A stretch of DNA of 64,000 nt. It comes from Lophius americanus. Taxonomy: Eukaryota > Chordata > Actinopteri > Lophiiformes > Lophiidae. The position numbers were made by a program, and so were the translations under genes. Below the pieces are notes generated by a model. That model did not search any database. It was not told the DNA's origin and saw nothing but the letters and a program-made list of their open reading frames with translations. Below are positions 11,860 through 22,612 of the stretch, in pieces (within the stretch, counting starts at the first letter, position 1; the number at the start of each line of letters is the position of its first letter). The stretch is from positions 620,001-684,000 of the forward strand of contig JBBDHG010000151.1 in NCBI GenBank assembly GCA_037951165.1, written 5' to 3'.

Positions 11860-12139
11860 CATCTGTGCTCAGGTCTTCATCACAATCACGTGTTCATCTC
11901 TATACGACTCCCGCGGCGAGGAATCCTATGTGACCTACATGAAACGGCTATGCAGGCGGCCGTGTTCTCCGGTGGAGTGACAGCAGCGTTGGGTGGAGAG
12001 AGGCGGATGGATTTTTTTTTAAATGGAGGTGGAGGCCCATAAGGGTCACTCAGGGGAAGAACACAGATAGAGTGCTGCACTTCTCCACCTCTTGTGTTTC
12101 AAATAAATATTATTAACTGACTCCAATGAAGGCGTATTT
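11860..12139. other. Unique sequence, no gene seen
   Basis: A moderately CpG-containing interval at 11900-11980 has overlapping short frames on both strands, none recognisable. Confidence 0.35.
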
Positions 12140-12230
12140 ACACACACACACATACACCCACACACACATATACACACGCACATACACCCACACACATACA
12201 CCCACACACAAACACACACACACACATACG
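12140..12230 (+). repeat. Imperfect (CA)n microsatellite
   Basis: About 90 bp of CA repeat interrupted by 'cataccc'-type units. The minus-strand frame across it gives a Cys/Val-rich peptide that is only a product of the repeat. Confidence 0.9.
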
Positions 12231-12431
12231 CGGTGGCTTTTATCCCCTGCTCGGGTCTAATCAAGCTAAAATAAGGAAAATATGCCTTTGTGTGCGGCTC
12301 CCTGCTGTCAGTCAGGGTTGTTTACACCAATATCTTAAACTCGCTCCTCAAATGAACACACAAACAGCTGTGGTAGGCCATCAATCATCCCGACCCCCCC
12401 TGATGCGTGACGATGGCGTCTCTGTGTGGTT

Positions 12432-12496
12432 CCACACACACACACACACACACACACATGCACACACACACGCACACACGCACACACACACACACA
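12432..12496 (+). repeat. (CA)n microsatellite
   Basis: About 65 bp of CA repeat with single 'tg' and 'cg' interruptions. It lies 200 bp from another CA tract and 150 bp from a CT tract. Confidence 0.9.
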
Positions 12497-12645
12497 GCGG
12501 AGCGGCTCTAAGTAAGGTTACACTAAAGAACCTTATTTTTTTCTGTTCATTACACGCTTCCCTGGAAACCAGAATAACAATAGCTGAAGCTGCGTGTTTG
12601 ATCTTCATTATCTTTTTAGATGGATTCCTCCTTCATGATATTAGT

Positions 12646-12674
12646 TCTCTCTCTCTCTCTCTCTCACTCTCTCT
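12646..12674 (+). repeat. (CT)n microsatellite
   Basis: About 29 bp of CT repeat with one 'ca' interruption. Confidence 0.85.
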
Positions 12675-13799
12675 TATCTTCGGATGAGACAAATCCACCA
12701 GTTTGGATTGGATCTTGGCGAAACTAAATGGTCGTTTCATATTGATGATGATTGTGTTTTGCATTAATTATTTATCCAAATTGTTTGCAATTGAAATGAA
12801 GGGAGTGGGGTAGTTAAGAGCCTGGCAATCTGCTCGCCTCCATAATATTCGCATCGAGAATGATGCTTCTGCTGACCAAAAGCTATTCATCTATGAAAGA
12901 GGAAAAATTAAGCGAGCTATTAAATTGTATTATATTAATGCTGAAATTAGCCCCAGAATGAGGAAAACCATCACATTCATTTACTTCCCAGTAACAAAAT
13001 GACCTTTCGCTATCTGTGGGGGAATGAAAAGCTAACGCGCAGTTTTTTTTATATGGGCCTACGGCTGAATATGTAGAGATCAGTAAAGAAAAATGTGCCA
13101 GGAAACTAAACAAATGTAACAAAAAGCCTTCAATTTATGTATTTTCTGCACGACTGGCTGTATAAATTTATGCCATTTGTAACCACTCTCTAAAATTCTT
13201 GTCAAAAAGGGAAAGATATCTTCTGAAGTGAATCCAAAAGAACATGAGTGATAACGAGGGTCTGGTTCCTCTCCCTCACTTCTCTGGGCCATTAGTGGGC
13301 TCGGCTCTTCTTAGAATCTGGATGCCGACTCTTAGAAATGACTTTTTCTGTCCGTCAGTTGGATTTTTCCTTTGCAGCCAGGAGGCTATGGTATCCGACT
13401 CCTCCCCGGTGGCCTCAAACTGCCGGTACAGAGACTGAACTGCTTTCCCTGACCCTTAGTAAGGTGAAGACATGCAAGAGGAGTTGTTGAGCCTGATCAG
13501 AATCAAAAGGGAAATGATGTAATGAGGGGTGTTCAATCAAAGGGAATGAGAGCGCTCTCAGAACAAAGAGGTTTGACGCTCCGAGCAGACAGGAGGAGAC
13601 AGATGTACGACTTCGCTTATAGTTGGATTCAGGCACAGGCGTGGGTACAACACGCTGATGTGGAAAAAAGGCATGATCCAAGTATAGATATGTTTCATTT
13701 TGTTTCCCCATATTTTATTTATAAATTATAAGACAGGGAAGAAAGGGAAAATGTCACTGAGAAAAATACGAATCCACAAGATAAGAAGATGATTTATTA
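12675..13799. other. Unique sequence, no gene seen
   Basis: No transposon or protein is recognised. 12870-13060 is AT-rich and free of repeats, with several homeodomain-core 'taat/atta' motifs. That could suit an enhancer, but such motifs are frequent by chance. Overlapping frames at 13415-13731 on both strands are unremarkable. Confidence 0.4.
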
Positions 13800-14007
13800 T
13801 TTCCATCCATTATCTTCCGCTGATCCGGGGTATATATATATATATATATAGATATGGTGGTTGGGGAAGTCTGTTAGTGAAAGAGCTCCTACGTTGGTCT
13901 ACCAGACTAAGAAGAGTATGCCAGCTGTACCTCTCCCCAGCAACATGCTCCAGCTCATCCTGGAGGACCCCAAGACGAGATATAAAGTCCCTCCAGTGAG
14001 TTTCCAA
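13800..14007 (-). mobile_element. LINE 3' end with embedded (TA)n
   Basis: The minus strand keeps the C-terminal end of a fish LINE ORF2: WRDFISRL, then DELEHVAGERYSW, then HTLLSLV. It then runs through (TA)n (13831-13850) to 'ccggatcagcggaagataa' and 'tggatgg', the usual 3' end of this family. ORF2 encodes endonuclease and reverse transcriptase, but only the extreme C-terminus remains, as expected of a 5'-truncated insertion. The element looks Rex1/L2-like; the family name is uncertain. A shorter copy of the same 3' end is at 17485-17545. Confidence 0.75.
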
Positions 14008-14037
14008 ACAGTTCTGTGTGTTTTAGTACCTTTTTGT

Positions 14038-14222
14038 CAGTGCCAACATTAAGCTTATCAGCAATTACTGAAACAGAAGCTCTTTTGTGAGATCAGACAT
14101 CATGGCCACGCCTTCACTAACCACTGTGGACAGGGAACAAGACCTGCTGTTTTTTGGGCTCTTTTGACCCTGTTTTCTAACTGCCACATTTCTGTCTTTG
14201 TCAAAGTGTCAGATCCTGATTG
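14038..14222 (-). mobile_element. Tc1/mariner internal fragment
   Basis: Minus-strand sequence of the main Tc1 family, recognised by 'aacaagacctgctgtttt', 'tttgtcaaagt' and 'agcaattactg'. It covers part of the N-terminal helix-turn-helix region of the transposase. Neither terminal repeat is present. It sits next to the larger copy at 14460-15402 in the same orientation but is a separate insertion, because the same transposase region occurs again there. Confidence 0.6.
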
Positions 14223-14459
14223 ATGTGCAAAGGTGGTAAAATCTTCTCCCATTCTCCCATAACTGTCTTTTTAGGGTCCACCATTCGTACCAGTATAAGT
14301 ACATTATATTTAACTGTATGTTACTCGATAAGTACAAGAGCCAGGATTCAACAGAAGGTGGATTTTCTTCCATACCTAAATAGTAGTCTCATATTCGCTT
14401 CACAAAACTTTCCAAAGATTTAAACTTTGAGTTTGAGACAATAAACTTCCGTCCAGACT

Positions 14460-15402
14460 GTTGCTGCAGAACCACCACATATGAGCTAGCAGTCCATCAG
14501 ATGGCTTGCAATGAATACGAAGTGGTGTTGTGGTAGTGTAATATTAATTTCACAGAACACATGAGTAATTGTTAACAGCAGATACAGTAAGTCCAGTAAG
14601 TTAAGAATTGGAACCTCTATGTAATGGACGATCCCACAAATACTGGATTGGATTGAGAAAATTGGCGGCAAACTCCACACCTTCAGTTTGTTGGTGTGTT
14701 CCGCAAACCATTCCTGAATCATTTTGGCAGCGTGACAGTGAGCACTATCCCGCTGAAAGAGGTAACTACCATTGGGGAATACCACCGTACTTGGTCTGCA
14801 ACAAAGATCAAGGTTCGTGTCAATGTAACATCCACATGAATGGGAGAACCCAAGCTTCCCAGATAAACATTGCCAAAAGGATCTCAATGCCTGGGCTGGC
14901 TGGCCATCTTACCATAGTGGATCGTGGTGCCATGTCTTCCTCTGAGAAGAGACTCACCCACCAACATAGTTGTAGGTGTAGTAGCTGCTTTTGGCAATGG
15001 ACTGGGTCTGATACTTTTCTATTAAAAGCAGAATTAAGCATTTCAGACATTTTGCTGTAGGGGCTCTTCTGTGGGATTCAACAACATGGGCCAGCCTTCT
15101 CTCCCTAGATGCTCAGAACCCCATCACTGGGTTGCCCTTAGACCCCTTTTTGTAGGTACCAACCATTGCTGACCTGCGGTCCAGGAGATATTGTGACCCA
15201 GTCGTAGTTATCACAATCCGACGCTTGTAAAAGTCACTCATATCCTATGCTTAGCATTTTTTCTGCTTCCAACGAATCAACTTCAAGGACAAAATGTTAA
15301 TTTGCCGACTAATATATCCCACCCACTGACAGGTACCACTGTGACAAGATAATTAAAGTTACTCCCTTCACCTGTCAGGGGTTATTATGGGATGCCCGAC
15401 GA
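14460..15402 (-). mobile_element. Degenerate Tc1/mariner transposon
   Basis: A minus-strand copy of about 940 bp. The 5' terminal repeat ('cacctgtcag' at 15370) is clear and the 3' end near 14460 is very diverged. One stretch of frame (minus, 14887 down to about 14650) keeps the transposase catalytic core with FPNGSYLFQRDSAHCHAAK and IQEWFAEH. The aspartate in FQRD is the second residue of the DDE triad. After a frameshift the next block reads NPIQYLWD, where this family normally has NPIEHLW, so the last catalytic acid is changed to Gln. Much of the middle of the gene is deleted. Confidence 0.85.
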
Positions 15403-17216
15403 CCTTATTCTGAATTAACTGATGTCTTGAGTTGATTTATCAACAATTTATGCTATAATGACATTTAGCCCATTTGTTTTCCTGATATCTTCTCTGAATT
15501 AACTTTCTCAACATGCCTCCAGGTTCTGCAGAGGTGGTTTGTACGTAAATGGGGAGACCAGCCGTTCAGAGTCAGCTTCCGTTGTGAATAGGGATTTGTA
15601 CTGTTCCCCCAAAACCGTTGTTGTTACTCATCATTCATACAGCCGGCTGACTTCTTGTAATCTCATCCCTCGTCTATGTAGTTTATTTTCATAGTTCAGC
15701 GGTCCCAATTGGATTTTGTTTATGATGCATGATATTGAAAACAGACAGGCTCCTGAGGGACCGCGTCGGTTTCGTAAACTGACTGAACAAGCTAACAAAT
15801 GGAGCCAAGTGATTTTTGTTGATACGTAGAGATGTTCAGCTCCCCGAGCACAACAAAGGGACATCCATTCTATATTTATGCCACCAGTGAGTTGTCAGGA
15901 AAATTGATGACCCTCGGCAGAAACTAGACTGCATGTCAAAACAGAAGAGAAGAATAAATCCTGCTAAGCACTCGCAGTCTTTCAAAAAACTCATCAAACG
16001 ACTGGAAATTGCGAGTGGATGAACGCAGAGCCCCAAAACACTGAATCAAAAAAACATGTAACTTTCTAAATTTAAACTGAGCTTACCTGTCACTTTGTGT
16101 CACCGACGCACGAAATTCCAAAGTTGAATAAGTAACTTTTCTCAATTGAAGCGACAAAACGCGCTTTCTGTCACCGCCTTTGGGAAATGTCAGGATTAGT
16201 GTGCATCTGTCCTTAAATGGAAACAAACGGGGATAGATTGGTGTTTTAAACTGTGATCTGAGTTGAATGTTGAGGGGGCAGGCACACCCACTTTTACTTT
16301 TTTGCTCTGTTAGCAGCACTCTAGCACAAAATCGCTTTTTATAGACCCGCATTTGTAAGTAACAGATGAAAACATTGATCCTCTTCTCGGATCGATTCCT
16401 TCATTTCCTTGACTCAAAAGTTCCCAATCAGACTGTGAAAACAGCCAGGCCCGAGCAGAAGAAACAATCAGAAAATAACAAAGGACAAACATAAAAGCAG
16501 AAAAGACACTGGCGACTGATCAGGCGTTCGGGGAGAGAGCCAGCATCTCTCTTATCAGATTCATTTGTTTTGTGGCCTCTCTGACATTTCCATTTGCACA
16601 CTCCAATTGACAAAATAAAATGTGCGTTCGTGCTCTCGCTCTTTGGCTCAACGCTGGGTAATCACTCCTCTGCTGCCGAATCACGCACTCGCACTCCCTC
16701 CGTTAATCCATCCCTCATGGCGGCGGGAGAACATGACCAGGACACACGGAGTCGGAGGAGTTTGGAACGCCACGGAGCATCCCGTCAATCTGGGGTCGCT
16801 CGTACAAATCACCTCGGGGAAGGGCACACTTCAACTTTTCTCTTCCCATCAACGCCACCTCTCATGTCTCTTGCTCTCTTGCTCTCTTTTTCTCCCACGC
16901 CTCCTCTCCCTGCATACCTAAACAACTCCTCCGACAGGAAGCCATCTCCTAGAATCAGCATCAGCATCACCCCACCAGGCGATTGACTGGCTACACACTC
17001 AGAGGGAGTCTCTCAGCCTTCCATTTCATTTAGACGCAACTTTTTCGACTCCTCCACATCAGGGGTCAAGTGGGCTCTTTTGAAAAGACTCGGGTGGGGG
17101 AGTAAATTATACAAATTGACAGGCAGGAGGGAAGGCTGTGTGGCGGAGCCTGTGCCGCTCGGTGAACTCAGACAACCTGGGGTTCCTCAATGATGTCTTT
17201 GCCAAGCCAGACAGAG
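15403..17216. other. Unique sequence, no gene seen
   Basis: Many short overlapping frames occur on both strands (for example 16083-16352 minus and 16594-16986 plus), none recognisable. 16620-16820 carries more CpG than its surroundings and overlaps two plus frames. 16840-16920 is pyrimidine-rich. No repeat family is recognised. Confidence 0.4.
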
Positions 17217-17350
17217 TCACATTGGATGGATGGATGGATGGATGGATGGATGGATGGATGGATGGATGGATAACTTTATTAATCCCTGTCCGGAAGTTGA
17301 GCTGTGATAGCAGCAGGTTCATACGTGGTGCAAATACAGCAGTGAACACA
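17217..17350. repeat. (GGAT)12 repeat with adjoining dispersed-repeat end
   Basis: Twelve GGAT units (17224-17271) run directly into 'actttattaatccctg' and a further 75 bp. In teleosts the tetranucleotide followed by 'tttattaatccc' is a recurrent junction at the end of a dispersed element, so the tract probably grew from an element tail. Confidence 0.65.
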
Positions 17351-17435
17351 ACGAATAAGGAAGAAAAAACAGCGGTAATATGAATACATTAGCCACTAGG
17401 ATGCGTTCAGTTACCGTGCAGGTTTGTGGAGGAAA

Positions 17436-17438
<3 letters not shown>

Positions 17439-17484
<46 letters not shown>
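17439..17484. repeat. (AT)23 microsatellite
   Basis: A pure 46-bp AT dinucleotide tract immediately next to a LINE 3' fragment, in the same relative place as the (TA)n inside the LINE end at 13800-14007. Confidence 0.9.
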
Positions 17485-17486
<2 letters not shown>

Positions 17487-17545
17487 TGGTTGGGGAAGTC
17501 TGTTATTGAAAGAGCTCCTACGTTGGTCTATCATATTGTCCTTGA
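17485..17545 (-). mobile_element. LINE 3' end fragment
   Basis: About 55 bp nearly identical to 13859-13912: 'ggtggttggggaagtctgtt' then 'gaaagagctcctacgttggt'. On the minus strand this is the C-terminal end of the LINE ORF2. The rest of the 3' tail is replaced by the adjoining AT tract. Confidence 0.7.
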
Positions 17546-19109
17546 AAGATAGGTTCATTTGATGAATGAAGAATGGTATAGAGAATAACTTTCACAAATT
17601 ACACAGTAATTAATAAAATGAAAAACACATTAAATCAAAGTTAACAACAAAGCTTCGGGGAACTGCTACGACAGGCTGCCACTAGCACGCCTCATCTAAA
17701 CACACATTTTACTGCAGATTGAACAGAAACCTCTTTGCCTAGTTTCTCCCTTTTACACTCCTCCACCCCCTCGATTTATCCCCTACTTTCCCCTCCATCC
17801 TGCTCTGCCTCCTCCCTTCCATTCCCCGTCCACACATTCATAAGGCACCTCTCCCTCTCTATACGTTTATCTTTCAAGTCCAAGATTTTGTCAAAAAACT
17901 CCCCCCATCCGGGAGCTGTGGAAACTCACCGAAAGACTTTGGCCAAATCTGATGATGCTCCCGTCCAACAGTGGCATTTAATCAATCGAAATCTTATTTT
18001 GGGGATGAGCAGAGAGGAAGTTGTTTTTTTCATGAGCTTCGCTATAATAGAATAATACAGCCAGAAGGCTGACTCCCTCGTCACCAGGGACTCCGTAGAC
18101 GGAGGTGATTGAGTTTTTTGAAGATTGGTTTTGAATACTGCCCACGCCAGCTGGCAGGACAGACGGTACAGTAGCTCAGTGGAAATGTAGCGATATGATA
18201 TAACAGTGTCAATCTAAAATGGAAATGAGGATAGGAAAAAGCCATTAGTGGTCAATGCTGCTTTGATTTGCATAAAACATGTTAGGAAGACTAATACTTT
18301 TTCATTGTGGTGAGCTGTTAATCCTCTTCCCTGCAATATTCCAGAAATTGTTTTTGTTTTGAAAGCATTTAATCAGATAATCCCATTTATTAGTTGTCTT
18401 AATTGAAAAATGTTCACTAGAAATGGGAATCTTGAGTCGGAAGGTTGATATAACAACACAGACGACATAAATAGACTGTTATTCATAAATACCTTTATCT
18501 ATCCAGAAGGACATTTCCTGCATACTTTTCTGAGATTCAACATTTGTTGGCTGTTGTGCCTCCATTTGTAATGTATACAAAAAAGGAAACACTGAACGGT
18601 GGATGTGGGGTCCTCAACGTTAACAAAATGACATTAGAGTTTGTCATCATGCAGTGTGATAACAGGCATTTTTTACCCACTGATGGTAATGAACATGAAA
18701 AGGGAAAGGAATGCTTTATGCGTGAATGAAAAGCCATTTTTTGATATGGGATGAGAAACTGACCTATCACATATCTAGGCATCGAACTTATGACCTCCTC
18801 CGGTTGAAAGTCCCGGTAGTGTTCGGCAATGTGTGGACATTTTTCTTTGTCTGTTAATGACAGAAGAGGCTTTCCGGGTACTAGAATTCCATAAAGCTTG
18901 TGTTGGTGTGGGTGCCGTCTGAGTCGAACCATCCATCTAATAACGCATGGAGTCAGTTTGCAGACATGTCCTCTTCCAAACTGATTTTTAACATCTCCGG
19001 TCTCTTAACTGTTGAGAGATTTTCTTGTATCCATTCACAGATTAGCGCAGCCCTAAACCCTTTTTTTTCTTTTCAACATAATTGCTTTGTTATCTGCTCA
19101 TTCCCATTG
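17546..19109. other. Mostly unique sequence, no gene seen
   Basis: 17735-17880 is pyrimidine-rich. A minus frame of 131 codons at 18537-18932 has no recognisable similarity. The interval 18770-18830 is listed separately as a possible SINE head. Confidence 0.4.
18770..18830 (-). mobile_element. Possible degenerate tRNA-like SINE head
   Basis: On the minus strand 'aagttcgatgcc' resembles a B box, and about 25 bp upstream the sequence has a tRNA-like arm. The A box is not clear and no body or tail family is recognised, so this is tentative. Confidence 0.25.
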
Positions 19110-19300
19110 TGAAGAACGTCAGAGAGAATTAGGCCTGTCGCCTCATATTTATACCCCGGTAAAACAGGAAGTCTATGTTCACCTCTCAAGAGTTCCTACT
19201 CAAACTATTGAGCCTCCAAATATACAATAGGACTTCAGCTACCTTCTAATAGCAGGATTTCCTGGGGAAAAAGTTGTTTTATGTTAAAAGTGTAATCGCT
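19110..19300. repeat. Dispersed repeat D, copy 1
   Basis: About 190 bp closely related to 30230-30420 in the same orientation. Shared blocks are 'gtgaagaac', 'cctcatatttatacc', 'gagttcctactcaa' and 'gcaggatttcctg'. There is no frame. It is probably part of a DNA transposon or its non-autonomous derivative. Confidence 0.6.
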
Positions 19301-20544
19301 TTTTATTATGTGACATGAGAGAAAGATTGCATTTTCATAAATAAAGATCATGGGTATAGACATTTTTTACCTACTTTTATTCATTTATAAAAAAAAAAAT
19401 GCAAGGAATTCTGTATTATATGCAAATGCAGATTCCACACCAATCCTGTAAGAATGGTGGTTTAAGCATTTTTGTTTCCTATTAGAAAAAAACAATGAGG
19501 ATTTTAATGCTGAAGGCACAACATTTGAAATGTATAGTTTTTTTGTAAAACTCTTATTACAAAGTAAAAATTATCTATGCAGTTCTGCTGTAATACCTCG
19601 GTCCCAAAAGGATACAAACACGGAGTGGATTTGAACTGTGAATAAAAAGTCAAAGAAATTCACACTTTTGTCAAACTTTTCCTGTATTACTGTTAAAATG
19701 ATTCAAGTGAAGGAGGAGGACAGGGAATGAGAAATCAGCTACTATCCCTGCTTGAACCCATTCCTGTCAAGATTGCAGGTGTGGAGGCAGAGCGTGCATT
19801 TTAATCAAATGTATGTGCTTGGATTTTTTACGTGCACAGGTTTTCATGCAGGAGCTCAGTGTTTCACTCTTTATCAGCCTCGTGCGTCTTTTTTTTGGTG
19901 CACAATGTCTCCTCATTTGAATACTGATTTGGAAGTCGATCGCCATGGCAACAATCAAAGCTCCAAAGTTTTCCCCATTCACACCTGTATAGTTTTTAGA
20001 GCGTTAAGTAACTTTTTGGATGAGGCACATTTATTCTCTCGCTGTTGTATGCTTTCAAATTCATTTAATGGTGCGATCAGAATACTTCTTACATCCCTGG
20101 TGATCAGTCTGTGTGAGAGGGCGAATGACGCTGAACCAGCATTCATCTGTCCATCCGTTGAGGAGCCTTGACGACGATGACAGGCACAGACGGTGAATCT
20201 GATTCGGAGCTCATATCCTGCCGTCTCACAGCTCCGGTATGTTTGATCCACTTACGCCTCAGTTAAAAACACCAGACAAACATTATTCTACAATACACTC
20301 TTTTTGTCAGCTCCCTTTCAGGGACGGAAACAAACTACGCATCCGGCCAAAAGCAGCAGTTCTGCGAAGACCTGTCAAAGTTTGGAATTAAATAAAGAAA
20401 AAAATGCCTAAAGCTGAATATATAGGGTGAAAATAGGCAATGATTAAGTTTTAATAAAATGAATTGTTGGTTGAAACAATGGTGTTTAATCATGTTAAAT
20501 TCTTGAAAAATGGCACCCATGCCACCTAGATTAGGCTGGACCTT
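19301..20544. other. Unique sequence, no gene seen
   Basis: AT-rich sequence. The longest frame is 19752-20171 plus (139 codons), overlapped by minus frames, with no recognisable domain. Confidence 0.4.
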
Positions 20545-20790
20545 AGAGATAAGATGAAGAGCTCGGTAGTCTAGAGGGAGCCGGGGTGGAGTTGCTGCTA
20601 TTTGGCATTGGAAAAAGTTCAGGTCAAGATGCCTCCCTTTGAGGTTTTCCAGGCATGTCCAAGCCGGGTACTCGCTGAAGGAACTATATATCTCTATCCA
20701 ACAACGCCTCAGAATAACCCAGTATGAGCTGGAGAGTGTTGCTGGGGAGATCGATGGCTGGAAAAATCCCCTTTTTCTAATCCATTGGAA
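20545..20790 (+). mobile_element. LINE ORF2 C-terminal fragment
   Basis: Plus-strand remnant of the same broad LINE type as 13800-14007. The block 'gaagagctcggta' to 'gagttgctgct' matches the region just before the conserved 'ggttttccaggcatgtcc' (VFQA.P-type) block. That is followed by the tract ending 'gagctggagagtgttgctgg' (ELE.VAG-type). Several frameshifts break it. The N-terminal endonuclease and reverse-transcriptase domains are absent. Confidence 0.65.
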
Positions 20791-20809
20791 TAATTCTTTT
20801 ACATTGGCA

Positions 20810-20890
20810 GTATCCATCCATCCATATATTTTTAAACTGAGTTTCCTTCAGAGGGTCATGGAGGGGAGCTGGAGCCTATCCCAGCAGACA
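20810..20890 (-). mobile_element. LINE 3' tail remnant
   Basis: The plus strand reads 'tccatccatccat' and then 'ggagctggagcctatcccag'. Reversed, this is the common teleost LINE 3' tail with terminal (GGAT)n. It faces the plus-strand LINE fragment just upstream tail to tail. Confidence 0.55.
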
Positions 20891-20987
20891 TACGTTGTTT
20901 GTTTTCTTCATCATGCTGATATTGTAAACATGAATGCTTCGCCCTCCACCCTGATGCCTCTTCACTCCACGTGTCACACCACTTCAT

Positions 20988-21028
20988 CACAGGTGACACC
21001 TTCCTCACAGAGGAAGGTGTCACCTGTG
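20988..21028. repeat. Perfect 19-bp hairpin, 3-base loop
   Basis: Arms 20988-21006 and 21010-21028 are exact reverse complements around 'aca'. The stem is too short for a microRNA precursor. It is not part of any element I recognise here. Confidence 0.9.
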
Positions 21029-21237
21029 TTCATTTATAAGACCCAATAGTATAAAACCTACCAAGCTAAGTCAGATCTCTGGTTGAGTCTAAACACAGTA
21101 CCAACAATCTCCCATGACATTATTGTTCACATTACTGAGCTTGGCTGAAGTGGATTCAGATATAATGCTGTTTAGAATGAAAATTTCAAAAGGCCCTTCT
21201 CATATATTTGCGATCACAATTGTATGTGTTTTCTTTA

Positions 21238-21476
21238 AAGGTGTAGTTTGTAAAATGTAACGACATCTAGTGGTGAATTTAAAGATTAGGTTCTATATGG
21301 GTTTTGGTTCGTTGGCATACTTATTGCTTATATAGGGTTAAACTTATTGTTTAGCCAATAAAAATTTTCTACCTCTTCTTCCCAGGAGGATTTCCTCCTT
21401 GAACTAGTGTGGAATAATTCCCCAAAAGTCCTGAACTGCAGTCACACGTGCTAAACTAGCACAAAAACTACACCTT
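21238..21476. mobile_element. 239-bp MITE with 12-bp TIRs
   Basis: Bounded by exact inverted repeats 'aaggtgtagttt' and 'aaactacacctt'. Near the left end lies 'acatctagtggtga', typical of a very common fish non-autonomous DNA element. There is no coding capacity. Flanking 'tta/taa' bases would fit a 3-bp target duplication of the PIF/Harbinger type, but this is not certain. Confidence 0.7.
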
Positions 21477-22156
21477 ATTACCATGCACAAACACACTGGC
21501 ACATTCTTTGACTGATGCAAATGATGATGACACGACATTTGGCTGGTCGTGAACACAGATGGTGGACACCCAGTGATTTCAGCGGCTCGGTGCGGCGCCT
21601 TACATTTAGAGCCGAAGCCTCATTCTGTATCCTCAGGAACCGTAATTTCAGAGGGAAAATTAGTGCGAAAAAAATGAATCTCCGCCACCACAGACTCACT
21701 GAACAGATGTTCTCACCTCCTCCATCACCGATAACACACAAGAACTGACACGAGAGAGGAGTTGGTTGAAGTTTGAACTTGACTTACAGTCAGTCTGTTC
21801 TCTCACCCCTTGCTCTGTCAGTCAATGCGTCAAAAATAGAAGGTGGATAAATGCATGAAATCAGTCACAGAGGAGACGCGTCACCTTCTGTTATGGATGT
21901 TGCACTACAGAGGTCGGGTTCAGTGTCTTCTCCAGACACACTACAGTGAGCAGAGAGAATACGATGGGTCTGATTGGAATGGTACCGACTTCTTATGTAT
22001 TGATTTTGGCTGAAGTCGCCCCTCTTTAAAGACAAACATTCTGCAGAAAAAGCCTCAATTGCCCGATTTCTGTGTGACAAGAGCTTTTCAGGAGGAAGCT
22101 TCTGCCCCGTGAGCAAACCAGACACAGTCTATATACAGAATACACGTGCACTACGC
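21477..22156. other. Unique sequence, no gene seen
   Basis: Overlapping short frames occur on both strands at 21478-21748 and 21865-22125, none recognisable. Confidence 0.4.

Positions 22157-22219
<63 letters not shown>
22157..22219. repeat. (AT)n microsatellite
   Basis: About 63 bp of AT repeat with one G interruption at 22171. Confidence 0.9.
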
Positions 22220-22223
<4 letters not shown>

Positions 22224-22487
22224 ACTATATGTTGAGCAATAAATTACGAGTTCTTCGTTGCAGTAGGTCAAGGATATGGTTTTGTAGAAAACACTTGCTG
22301 TACTATAACATACTATTAACTATTCTATATGTGGGGTCATCTAAATATCCATGAAGCCAGAATTCATCCATCCTTCCATCCATTAATACACGTATACATG
22401 TATCTATCCATCCAAATATTCATGCATCTTCTTATAGCTTCATCCACCTAAGCATCCATCGATCCAAATAATAATAATGTGACCTTT

Positions 22488-22612
22488 ACAGTGTTGGGGT
22501 TCAGGATCTTGCTCAAGGACCTTACGACATGTGAAAGGCTGGGATTGAACCCGCCAATCTTCTGATTGGGATAGGACCACTCAAACCAACTGAGCTACAG
22601 CCACCCACCAAA
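22488..22612 (-). mobile_element. tRNA-derived SINE
   Basis: On the minus strand the head reads 'gctgtagctcagttggt', a clear A box (TAGCTCAGTTGG). About 30 bp on comes 'gggttcaatccc', a B box. The body continues to 'ccttgagcaagatcctga' and 'accccaacact', a fish SINE body I recognise. It would be transcribed by RNA polymerase III and moved by a partner LINE. The promoter boxes are good but the tRNA-like fold is disturbed, and it is not a functional tRNA gene. Confidence 0.8.

Noticed and set aside
12046..12608. Cys/Val- and His/Thr-rich peptides
   Set aside because: They are translations of CA/TG microsatellites.
18480..18540. Another 'tttattaatccc'-type repeat end
   Set aside because: 'cctttatctatccagaagga' is only loosely similar to the element end at 17272 and too short to call.
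20988..21028. MicroRNA precursor
   Set aside because: A 19-bp stem with a 3-base loop is too short and too perfect for Drosha/Dicer processing.
22488..22612. tRNA gene
   Set aside because: Good A and B boxes, but the body and tail are those of a fish SINE and the tRNA fold is disturbed.
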